Part shown: positions 1 through 5,979 of the stretch, in pieces | How the letters are laid out: every line of letters begins with the position of its first letter | Numbering within the stretch: position 1 is the first letter of the stretch | NCBI GenBank assembly: GCA_029865515.1 | Contig: JAOUGQ010000194.1 | Location: 1 to 5,983, forward strand | Direction: 5' to 3' | DNA: 5,983 nt | Source: Nitrospirota bacterium | GTDB taxonomy: Bacteria > Nitrospirota > Nitrospiria > Nitrospirales > UBA8639 | Program-made: the position numbers and the translations under genes | The notes under the pieces: generated by a model | What the model was told of the DNA's origin: nothing | What the model saw: the letters and a program-made list of their open reading frames with translations, nothing else | Databases searched by the model: none

Positions 1-822
1 AATACCGTCCCCATTCCCTCGTTTATGTATGGCACGGCTTGGAAAGAGGGCGCCACAGCCCAACTGGTGCAATTGGCCGTGGCTTCCGGCTTTAGGGGAA
101 TCGACACGGCTAATCAACTCATTCATTACCGGGAAGACCTGGTGGGTAAAGCCCTGCTGGCGCTCGATAAGCAAGGGATCAAACGGAACTCTCTTTTTTT
201 GCAAACGAAATTTACGCCGGTGAATGGGCAAGACCACAGAACTCCTTACGATGCCACGGCCGATCTTACGACCCAGGTTCAGCAGTCCTTTGACAGCTCG
301 CTGACGCACCTGCACACCGACCATGTGGACTCGTATGTGTTGCACGGTCCGTATTCACGATCGGGATTGGGAGAATCGGATCGGGAGGTGTGGACCGCCA
401 TGGAGGAGCTCTATCAATCAGGCAAAACCAAAATGATCGGCATCAGCAATGTCACGGCCGGACAACTCACCCAGCTGTGTGGGGAGGCGAGGATTAAACC
501 CATGGTGGTACAGAACCGCTGTTATGCCGCGCTTGGATGGGATAGAGAGGTAAGGGAGATTTGCCAGACTCATGGCATCATTTATCAGGGGTTTTCGCTC
601 TTAACGGCTAACAGAGATGTAGTAGCCGATCCTGACATACGGGCCATCGCGAAACGGTTAGGGGCGAGTCCTGCGCAAGTTGTTTTTCGCTTTGCCATGC
701 AAATCGGAATGCTCCCGTTGACCGGAACGACCAGCGAGCACCATATGCAAGAGGATCTGCAGGCTATGCAGTTGGCATTATTGCCTGAAGAGATTCAGCT
801 CATTGACACCATAGCAGAATGA
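1..822 (+). CDS. Aldo/keto reductase family oxidoreductase, 5'-partial
   Basis: The product is a cytosolic NAD(P)H-dependent carbonyl reductase of the (beta/alpha)8-barrel AKR superfamily; the substrate is unknown. The frame is open to the left edge, and the codons before the first Met (base 25) read NTVPIPSF, which continues into MYGTAW as in the normal AKR beta-strand 1. The Met at 25 is therefore internal and the start is missing. Counting from that Met, the tetrad candidates are Asp27 (in GFRGIDTAN), Tyr35, Lys62 (LQTKF) and His107 (YVLHGP). GISN at 139-142 and the cofactor-binding stretch LPLTGTTSEHH at 230-240 are also typical. The C-terminus is complete, ending at TGA 820-822. Asp and Tyr are eight residues apart instead of the classic five, as in a subgroup with a DTANQxxxHY signature. 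The ligase gene follows 27 bp downstream on the same strand, so co-transcription is plausible. The family assignment is secure; the specific reaction cannot be inferred. Confidence 0.92.
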   Translation, partial: NTVPIPSFMYGTAWKEGATAQLVQLAVASGFRGIDTANQLIHYREDLVGKALLALDKQGIKRNSLFLQTKFTPVNGQDHRTPYDATADLTTQVQQSFDSSLTHLHTDHVDSYVLHGPYSRSGLGESDREVWTAMEELYQSGKTKMIGISNVTAGQLTQLCGEARIKPMVVQNRCYAALGWDREVREICQTHGIIYQGFSLLTANRDVVADPDIRAIAKRLGASPAQVVFRFAMQIGMLPLTGTTSEHHMQEDLQAMQLALLPEEIQLIDTIAE

Positions 823-849
823 CGAGACCACTTCTTCCTGAGAGAAGAT

Positions 850-1776
850 ATGAGGAACACCACCTACTTGGATCATCTCCGTCAGAACAGGACGTCTGAC
901 GGTTTGGGCAGGTCGGGGTCAGGCCGCAGACTTCAGAGCTGCCTGTTGCCGGTCATCCTCCTGGTCATTCTGTTGCCATCTTCAGCGGCACGAGCCGGCA
1001 CCATACCCGAACTGATGTTGGCTGACATCTACCGGCAGGGTCCTGATCTCAGCCAATACCGGATCAGTGAAAAACTCGACGGAGTCCGCGCTCGTTGGGA
1101 TGGGACTTATCTGATTTCGCGCGGCGGCAAGGTGTTTGCGGCACCGGAATGGTTTACCAAAGGGTTTCCAGCAGTTCCGTTGGATGGGGAACTATGGCTG
1201 GGGCGAGGCCGATACGAGGAAGTGTCGTCCATTGTCCGCACACAACAGCCTCATGATGGGTGGCAAAACGTACGCTTGATGGTCTTTGACCTTCCTGCCC
1301 ATGGCGGAACATTTGACCAACGAGTGATCGCGATGAATCGCTTGGTGACAGAAAGCGACTCCCCCTATTGGCGCATCATTGAACAACAGCGGGTCGGTAG
1401 TGAAGAAGACTTGCTGAAGTGGTTGCACAAGGTGATTGATCAAGGTGGCGAGGGGTTGATGCTGCACCGGGAAACCGCGTTGTACGCCAGTGGCCGCAGT
1501 CAGGACCTGCTCAAGCTTAAATTATTCACTGATGCGGAGGCCACGGTGATCGGGTATCGGCCGGGCAAAGGTCAGCTTGCCGGTCAGACCGGTTCACTCA
1601 TTGTGCGCACGGATCAAGGGGTGATCTTCTCTATCGGAAGCGGCCTCAATCATGAAGAACGGAGGCGTCCGCCACCGGTCAAGAGCCGGATCACCTTTCG
1701 CCATCAAGGATTGACTAAAAACGGGATCCCCCGATTTCCCGTCTTTCTGCGAATCCGCGATGAGGAGCCCCGGTAG
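850..1776 (+). CDS. ligE: Lig E-type ATP-dependent DNA ligase with N-terminal export signal
   Basis: This minimal ATP-dependent DNA ligase (308 aa) seals nicks through a lysyl-AMP intermediate. It has only an adenylation domain and an OB domain, the Lig E architecture. Visible nucleotidyltransferase motifs are: motif I EKLDGVRA with nucleophile Lys75; motif Ia SRGGK (90-94); motif III LDGELW (111-116); motif IIIa VFDLP (145-149); motif IV GGEGLML (199-205); motif V LLKLK (220-224). The OB domain runs from about 229 to 308 and ends in the Lig E-typical GLTKNGIPRFP block. Residues 28-49 form a hydrophobic segment followed by SAARAG, a good signal peptidase I site near Ala49, so the mature enzyme is probably periplasmic or secreted. 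The ATG at 850 is preceded by purine-rich AGAGAAG (841-847), but it gives a long 27-residue region before the hydrophobic core. A TTG at codon 19 would give a more usual signal peptide. The gene follows the AKR gene by 27 bp and converges with the gene at 1858-2520. Confidence 0.93.
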   Translation: MRNTTYLDHLRQNRTSDGLGRSGSGRRLQSCLLPVILLVILLPSSAARAGTIPELMLADIYRQGPDLSQYRISEKLDGVRARWDGTYLISRGGKVFAAPEWFTKGFPAVPLDGELWLGRGRYEEVSSIVRTQQPHDGWQNVRLMVFDLPAHGGTFDQRVIAMNRLVTESDSPYWRIIEQQRVGSEEDLLKWLHKVIDQGGEGLMLHRETALYASGRSQDLLKLKLFTDAEATVIGYRPGKGQLAGQTGSLIVRTDQGVIFSIGSGLNHEERRRPPPVKSRITFRHQGLTKNGIPRFPVFLRIRDEEPR

Positions 1777-1778
1777 CA

Positions 1779-1799
1779 AGCATGTTGTATCAACAGGCT
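1779..1799. terminator. Short hairpin between convergent genes, weak terminator candidate
   Basis: AGC-a-TGTTG-TAT-CAACA-g-GCT forms an eight-pair stem with one A/G mismatch and a three-base loop. It starts three bases after the ligase stop codon. No T-run follows on either strand, so intrinsic termination is unproven. The position between convergent genes is the main argument for it. Confidence 0.3.
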
Positions 1800-1857
1800 C
1801 CATAGCCTTAGTGCATGTGATTATGGATCTTGTTCCGCCTCTTTTCTGTGATACTCC

Positions 1858-2520
1858 CTAATAACCCTCGCGCTTGAGGCAGGTATTCGTCAGATCAACG
1901 GTATTCCGTAGACATGTTCTCTCTAGCAAACGATGGTGTGAAGGTGAATCGGTGACAGCGACGAGGCCAAATTGTTGGCATAGCTGAATACTATAGACCA
2001 GGGCCGCAGACATTTTAATCAGGCCAAACCCATACTCAAAAGAGAGGTTCTCATTATCAGGCAATCGTCTTCGGCTCATGACCTGAAGAGTTTCGACGGT
2101 ATAAGGGGCGAACTCCCTTTCCGGCTGCTGGAAAGCCGACAACACCGCCAAATCGGAGGCGACGGTACTTCGGCCTTGGCTATCTTGGGAAAAGGGGAAT
2201 AACCCACGCTGAAAACGCCGATCATCCCTCAAGGCCTGATGGAAAATTGTTCGCCAAAGAGGATCGGCTAAATCCTGATTGACCAGAGTAGTGATTGCCG
2301 GGTTTAGCGGTCCACTGAGATCATGACCTTGCACGATTCTTCCCTTCTCCAAAAGATCGGGATAGTCATCCCCCATGCATTCAGGAAAGGCCGTTGTCCC
2401 CATGAAGGGTGTCAACTGTAGGGCCATAAAATTACGAAAGTGGACACGTGGATAGTGCTCTATCAATTGATGAAGCGTCTGTTCATGGCACAGGTGAAAG
2501 GGATAATACAGGGCATCCAT
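1858..2520 (-). CDS. Conserved-looking protein of unknown function
   Basis: I do not recognise this protein with certainty. It has about 220 residues from the ATG at 2520 and is probably cytosolic: there is no signal peptide or membrane segment. It begins MDALYYPFHLCHE and is rich in His, Phe, Arg and Leu. Notable blocks are MALQLTPFMGTTAF, GRIVQGHDLSGPL, DDRRFQRGLF, FEYGFGLIKMSAALVY, and near the end VTDSPSHHRLLE. It stops at KREGY. The ALYYP opening and the late TDSP-HHRLL segment faintly recall DUF6236-type proteins, but this is only an impression. A TTG at 2538 adds six residues and has GGAA six bases upstream, while the ATG at 2520 has no Shine-Dalgarno sequence. I prefer the ATG because MDALYYPFH reads like a natural start. 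The frame stays open, without a common start codon, up to a TAA at 2631-2629, so an upstream truncation is possible. It converges with the ligase gene and has no same-strand partner in the window. Confidence 0.78.
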   Translation of the reverse strand: MDALYYPFHLCHEQTLHQLIEHYPRVHFRNFMALQLTPFMGTTAFPECMGDDYPDLLEKGRIVQGHDLSGPLNPAITTLVNQDLADPLWRTIFHQALRDDRRFQRGLFPFSQDSQGRSTVASDLAVLSAFQQPEREFAPYTVETLQVMSRRRLPDNENLSFEYGFGLIKMSAALVYSIQLCQQFGLVAVTDSPSHHRLLERTCLRNTVDLTNTCLKREGY

Positions 2521-2695
2521 GGAGAAACAGTCTAGCAAATGTATTTCCGTTTTCGTGAGAGGACGTGGTGAAAAACCATGCCAAGAGTCTGGCTGAAGAA
2601 TGGCCGGCCGTGCCTGCGCCGAGCTCTTTTAGGCGGACTCATGGCGGTTCCAGGAACAGCAAATGGTGCCCCGTGAGGAGAAACAAGCAGAACGC

Positions 2696-2740
2696 GCCTC
2701 GTTCCCAGCTCACTCCTGACACCTCCCCTCTTACTCCTTA
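2696..2740. repeat. Pyrimidine-rich degenerate short repeat
   Basis: The plus strand is almost purely C/T with scattered A, built from imperfect units around CTCACTCCTGAC, ACCTCCCCTC and TTACTCCTTA. It resembles the low-complexity CCTCAC/CTCACTCC spacers common in some bacterial intergenic regions. No exact period can be set by eye and no function is assigned. Confidence 0.4.
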
Positions 2741-3094
2741 GGGATCGGTGCGGTCTTCCTGAAGAACCGTGGTACGGTGTAGAAAAAACCTTTGTATGCT
2801 AATGCCCGAATGGGGGAATCCTCGTTATACTCCCTGTGCTCATAAGCCGGAATTCATTGCGTAGAAGTGTACGCTGAGCCTGTACGGAAAGATGAGGGAA
2901 TTCACGGTTTTGATTCATGGGCTGTAGCCAACTCAGGCTGGTGTGTATGGGGTCTTATCTCCGGGTCCGGGCAATGATTTCACCATAATAAGCAACGGCG
3001 AAGGATCGGTGCCGGAAACGAAAAGCTCCTCCTGGCTCAGCCGGATGCTTCATGTCCCTCAGGATAGTTGGTTTTCCGGAAGGCAGGGTTTTCC

Positions 3095-3123
3095 TTGACC
3101 CCCTTTAGCAGACAGTGTCTAAC
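3095..3123 (+). promoter_or_regulatory. Sigma70-like promoter candidate for the ABC transporter gene
   Basis: TTGACC (3095-3100, five of six to consensus) is followed after 17 bp by TCTAAC (3118-3123, four of six). Transcription would start near 3130 and leave a leader of about 130 nt before the ATG at 3262. The spacer contains the perfect odd palindrome AGACA-G-TGTCT (3110-3120) next to the -10 element, a plausible operator. This is inferred from sequence match only. Confidence 0.42.
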
Positions 3124-3249
3124 GAATGAACCCCCAAGCGTTTACTATTCTTGGATCATCACACCAGCCCAAAGAGTCAAATGGTCAACGCTGGGTCGGT
3201 TATCGTATGTCCCCCTCCTTGTTTTTGAACAACATGCCTATCTTTAAAT

Positions 3250-3253
3250 GGAG
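3250..3253 (+). promoter_or_regulatory. Ribosome binding site of the ABC transporter gene
   Basis: GGAG lies eight bases before the ATG at 3262. An in-frame TGA at 3226-3228 rules out any long N-terminal extension, so the start is well fixed. Confidence 0.65.
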
Positions 3254-3261
3254 TCCGGTAT

Positions 3262-4968
3262 ATGCGTCAGCTTGATTTGAGATTCCTCAAGAAATTTTGG
3301 GACATCGGAAGACTCTATTGGATCAGCAACGAGAGGTGGACCGGGTATACATTCCTTGTGCTCATTCTCACGTTGTTAGCGATCTATACTCCCATAGGCG
3401 TGGAATTAAATACACAACAGGGAAACTTAATTTCGGCGTTATCGGCACAAGACGCCGATCGATTCTGGAAGACAGTCGGCATTTTCCTTCTCACGATGTG
3501 TGTGTATGTCCCCCTCTTTGCCGGCTTTAACTATGTTTCCAGCCTATTGGGACTTTCCTGGCGTCGATGGTTAACGCATCATTTCCTGGACAAGTATTTT
3601 CACAATCGCGCGTATTACGAGATTGGCAGCTTTCACACTAATATCGACAATCCAGATCAACGCATTGCGGAGGACATTCGGGCCTTCACCCAGTACTCAA
3701 TGGGAATTTTCATCATCGTGCTCTTTGCGAGTTTTCAAGTGGTGGCGTTCAGTCAGGTGCTCTGGACCATTTCGCCGACACTGGTGGTGTTTCTTCTGTT
3801 TTATGCCGTCATTGGCACCATGATCACAATCTTGGGTTTTGGAGGCGTGTTAGTGAGGTTGAATTTTGCGCAAATCAAGAAAGAAGCGAATTTTCGTTTT
3901 GGCCTCGCTCGCATTCGCGAGCATGCCGAATCCATCGCGTTTTATCGAGGCGAACAACAGGAATTCAACAAAACCAAATCGTTCTTTGAGGATCTGTTTA
4001 CGACTCTGGGCAGTCTCATTTTATGGCGGGACATGTTTTTAGGATTGTATACCAATACGTTTAAACTCCTACCACTCATATTGCCGGCAGTGATTGTCGG
4101 CCCACGAGTCTTGGCGGGAGAGTTTGAAGTCGGAAAAGTCAGTGAAGCCATCGGGGCCTTTACCGCCGTCTTTTATTCTCTCAACCTGATCGTGGATAAA
4201 TTTGATTGGCTGACGAATTTCGCAGCCGGGATTAATCGGTTATCGGTCTTTCATGAATATCTGGAAAACGCAGACCATCACCTCAATCATCGACAGCCGG
4301 ACCAGACGACGATTGAAACCATTGAGAACGGCCGGTTTGCCCTTGAGCACCTGACGTTGCAAACCCCTGATTACCAAAGGACTTTGTTGCGGGATCTCTC
4401 TGTTGAACTTCGTAACGGTGAAGGACTCTTAATCGTTGGAGTGAGCGGTTGTGGGAAAAGCTCTCTGCTCAGAGCCATTGCCGGATTATGGGATACGGGG
4501 CAGGGTGTCATCGTCCGACCAAAATTAGAACACATGCTCTTTCTCCCTCAGAAACCCTATATGATTCTCGGGACGTTGCGGGAACAACTGATGTATCCCA
4601 ATGTGGACCTGAATACCAGCGATGAGGAATTGGAGACCGTACTCCAGAAAGTCAATCTGCCGGGTTTGGCGGAACGCTTTGAAGGGTTTGACCATGTCCA
4701 TGAGTGGAGTGAAGTTCTTTCACTGGGGGAACAGCAGAGAGTGGCGTTTGCGAGGGTATTTCTGACAAAGCCGGATTACGTGATATTAGACGAAGCCACC
4801 AGCGCCTTGGATCTGAGAAATGAGGAACACCTGTATCATCACCTTGTTGAAACTCCTATCACCTTTATCAGTGTGGGACACCGGCCAACCCTGAAATCCT
4901 ATCATGCGTTACTTCTAGAGATATTCGAGGGTGAAACGTGGACATTACAAACCTTGGAACACCAGTAG
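3262..4968 (+). CDS. ABC transporter, fused permease/ATPase half-transporter (SbmA/BacA-YddA-ABCD type)
   Basis: This 568-residue half-transporter sits in the inner membrane and presumably works as a homodimer driven by ATP. The N-terminal membrane domain (about 1-340) has hydrophobic segments near 29-49, 72-92, 143-165, 168-200 and 265-285. It carries IDNPDQRIAEDI (128-139), a hallmark of the ABC_membrane_2/SbmA_BacA group that includes peroxisomal ABCD proteins. The ATPase domain (about 355-560) is complete: Walker A G393-VSGCGKSS; Q-loop Gln430 in LPQKPYM; signature LSLGEQQR (486-493), the variant usual in this group in place of LSGGQ; Walker B ending VILDE with catalytic Glu511; D-loop SALD (514-517); and switch His540. 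Known relatives move peptides, cobalamin or long-chain acyl compounds; the substrate here cannot be read from the sequence. The gene looks monocistronic, with its own promoter candidate and a convergent downstream gene. Start and length fit the family. The stop codon lies inside a small hairpin (4959-4972). Confidence 0.95.
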   Translation: MRQLDLRFLKKFWDIGRLYWISNERWTGYTFLVLILTLLAIYTPIGVELNTQQGNLISALSAQDADRFWKTVGIFLLTMCVYVPLFAGFNYVSSLLGLSWRRWLTHHFLDKYFHNRAYYEIGSFHTNIDNPDQRIAEDIRAFTQYSMGIFIIVLFASFQVVAFSQVLWTISPTLVVFLLFYAVIGTMITILGFGGVLVRLNFAQIKKEANFRFGLARIREHAESIAFYRGEQQEFNKTKSFFEDLFTTLGSLILWRDMFLGLYTNTFKLLPLILPAVIVGPRVLAGEFEVGKVSEAIGAFTAVFYSLNLIVDKFDWLTNFAAGINRLSVFHEYLENADHHLNHRQPDQTTIETIENGRFALEHLTLQTPDYQRTLLRDLSVELRNGEGLLIVGVSGCGKSSLLRAIAGLWDTGQGVIVRPKLEHMLFLPQKPYMILGTLREQLMYPNVDLNTSDEELETVLQKVNLPGLAERFEGFDHVHEWSEVLSLGEQQRVAFARVFLTKPDYVILDEATSALDLRNEEHLYHHLVETPITFISVGHRPTLKSYHALLLEIFEGETWTLQTLEHQ

Positions 4969-5059
4969 GTGTGATGAGTTGAGTGGATCCTGCAAAGTGG
5001 GAATGCCGAATAGTCAATCAAGCAGCCATGTGAGCTGGAAACAGATCCTAAGAATAAGA

Positions 5060-5155
5060 AGAAAAGCACCCGGAAAGATAACTTTTCTGTAGAGAGGTTG
5101 TGAGAGGGGTCCCGGCATTGGCCTCCAACAGAAAAGCTGCCGGGACCCCTCTCAC
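5060..5155. repeat. Perfect 18-bp inverted repeat with competing upstream pairings
   Basis: GTGAGAGGGGTCCCGGCA (5100-5117) is exactly complementary to 5138-5155, enclosing a 20-nt loop. Inside the loop TTGG-CCT-CCAA (5118-5128) can make a mini-hairpin, and ACAGAAAAG (5128-5136) is complementary to CTTTTCTGT at 5082-5090, outside the main stem. That geometry is a potential pseudoknot. AGAAAAG (5060-5066) can alternatively pair with CTTTTCT (5082-5088). No T-run follows on either strand, so it is not a standard intrinsic terminator, though it lies between convergent genes and could end or protect both transcripts. It may instead be a dispersed palindromic element. Confidence 0.75.
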
Positions 5156-5202
5156 TCCATAGACCGCAAGACTTTTCGCGTGTTTTGCCTGATGGGTAGG
5201 TT

Positions 5203-5652
5203 TCACCCACCCACATGAGCTTGGAGAATTTTAGACCCGGCTATCTTCGTATTATCAGGAGCAAGCTCCAGGGCCTTCTTGAAATGGTTAGTGGCTTCCC
5301 CGTGGTTTCCCAATTTATCCAGCGCCAGGGCAAGGTTGTAATGGGCTTCCGGGAGATCAGGATTGGCGGCTATCGCTTTCATGAAATGTTCCTTTGCCAC
5401 ATCCCAGTGTCCTTGTTGGAAATGGTTGACCCCCTCATCATTTTCTGCTGCACCAGGGGCTCCGGCCGCGGCCATCAGCGCGCCTTCCGCCTGTGAGGGT
5501 TCCGCCATTTTCGGAGCTTCGGCTGCGGGCATGGGTGTACTTTCCGTCTTGGGCTCCGTTTTTGATTCCTTCCCGTATTGGCCGGAATCGCATCCACTCC
5601 ACACCAACACCATGAGGAAAATTAATCCGAGACCGAACGATCGCTGATTCAT
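5203..5652 (-). CDS. TPR-repeat lipoprotein
   Basis: This small envelope protein (149 aa) probably serves as a protein-interaction scaffold. The N-terminus MNQRSFGLGL leads into a hydrophobic core and the lipobox LVWSGC, with the lipidated Cys at residue 21. A Pro/Ala/Glu/Lys-rich flexible linker spans about 22-69. Two tetratricopeptide motifs follow, at about 70-98 (GVNHFQQGHWDVAKEHFMKA) and 101-134 (AHYNLALALDKLGNHGEATN), with the usual Gly/Tyr/Ala/Pro pattern. The start at 5652 is fixed by an excellent AAGGAGG five bases upstream and by the lipobox. The longer reading from a TTG at 5760 would bury the signal peptide and is unlikely. The residue after the lipidated Cys is Asp, which in enterobacteria retains lipoproteins in the inner membrane; whether this applies here is unknown. 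The gene converges with the ABC transporter gene. The partner protein is not evident. Confidence 0.9.
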   Translation of the reverse strand: MNQRSFGLGLIFLMVLVWSGCDSGQYGKESKTEPKTESTPMPAAEAPKMAEPSQAEGALMAAAGAPGAAENDEGVNHFQQGHWDVAKEHFMKAIAANPDLPEAHYNLALALDKLGNHGEATNHFKKALELAPDNTKIAGSKILQAHVGG

Positions 5653-5657
5653 TGTGT

Positions 5658-5664
5658 CCTCCTT
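5658..5664 (-). promoter_or_regulatory. Strong ribosome binding site of the lipoprotein gene
   Basis: AAGGAGG on the minus strand, with a five-base spacer ACACA before the ATG at 5652. It decides the start in favour of the lipobox-containing form. Confidence 0.85.
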
Positions 5665-5742
5665 GTTTGAATGGTGAGCGGCCATAGGATCTGCCGTTGT
5701 GAACGACTTCGATGGAATACCTTCACGATTTGGATTGAATAA

Positions 5743-5748
5743 TGTCAA
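5743..5748 (-). promoter_or_regulatory. Consensus -35 hexamer upstream of the lipoprotein gene
   Basis: A perfect TTGACA on the minus strand lies about 90 bases before the start codon. At 16-18 bp spacing the -10 position is poor (TGAAGG or neighbours), so an activator or another sigma factor would be needed. This may be a chance match. Confidence 0.25.
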
Positions 5749-5949
5749 TAACTGCCTCAATGGATGCCGTCACGCCCTCATGAGGTGAGAGCGCATGGAG
5801 AGGTCAAGACGCAGTTACCCTCCCTTGGGGGAATTCACTCTTATTCCACACAGGCTTCAGGAGATCCCACTGTTGGGCGCGACGGATGTTGTGATGGGTG
5901 CACTATTCCAAAAATTTGCTGGACCCACTTGACTACCAGGATTTTGAAA

Positions 5950-5979
5950 TTATTTTAAAAACACAAGGCACGAACGCCT
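5950..5979 (-). terminator. Possible intrinsic terminator of a minus-strand gene beyond the right edge
   Basis: Read on the minus strand, AGGC-GTTCGT-GCCT (5979-5966) forms a short stem that G-U pairs can extend. It is followed by TGTGTTTTT and an AT-rich tract. The four-pair core is weak, and the gene it would serve is outside the window. Confidence 0.28.

Larger units (their letters stand above)
2521..3261. other. Long intergenic region without a defensible gene
   Basis: About 740 bp separate the divergent genes at 2520 (-) and 3262 (+). I find no tRNA, riboswitch or insertion-sequence end. Visible elements are: a short arginine-rich ORF at 2532-2642 (-); a pyrimidine-rich degenerate repeat at 2696-2740; an imperfect hairpin at 2751-2769 (seven pairs with one bulge, loop CCTG); open but start-poor minus-strand stretches over 2731-3107; two GGTTTTCC copies at 3070-3077 and 3087-3094; and the promoter candidate at 3095-3123. 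The open stretches are no longer than chance would give in six frames at this base composition, so I do not call them genes. They could also be remnants of a decayed gene. Confidence 0.6.

Noticed and set aside
1192..1467. Minus-strand open frame of 91 codons
   Set aside because: It is wholly antisense to the catalytic core of the DNA ligase, whose motifs are intact on the plus strand.
2578..2676. Plus-strand 32-codon ORF (MPRVWLKNGRP...) resembling a secretion signal
   Set aside because: It is too short, has no convincing ribosome binding site, and is antisense to the region just upstream of the unknown gene.
2960..3060. Riboswitch-like look of the purine-rich stretch before the ABC transporter gene
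   Set aside because: I could not match it to the conserved core of any riboswitch class I know, and its position upstream of the promoter candidate argues against a leader.
5100..5155. Calling the 18-bp inverted repeat an ordinary Rho-independent terminator
   Set aside because: Neither strand has a T-run after the stem and the loop is 20 nt, so the standard definition is not met.
4902..5216. Minus-strand open frame of 104 codons
   Set aside because: It overlaps the end of the ABC transporter gene and the inverted repeat, and its translation shows no motif or plausible start context.
5653..5760. N-terminal extension of the lipoprotein to a TTG at 5760
   Set aside because: It would place 36 residues before a clear lipoprotein signal peptide, and the internal ATG has an AAGGAGG at ideal spacing.
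5764..5958. Plus-strand open frame of 64 codons with a Cys-rich segment (CCDGC)
   Set aside because: It has no ribosome binding site, no recognisable fold or motif, ends in AT-rich non-coding sequence, and lies in the upstream region of the lipoprotein gene.
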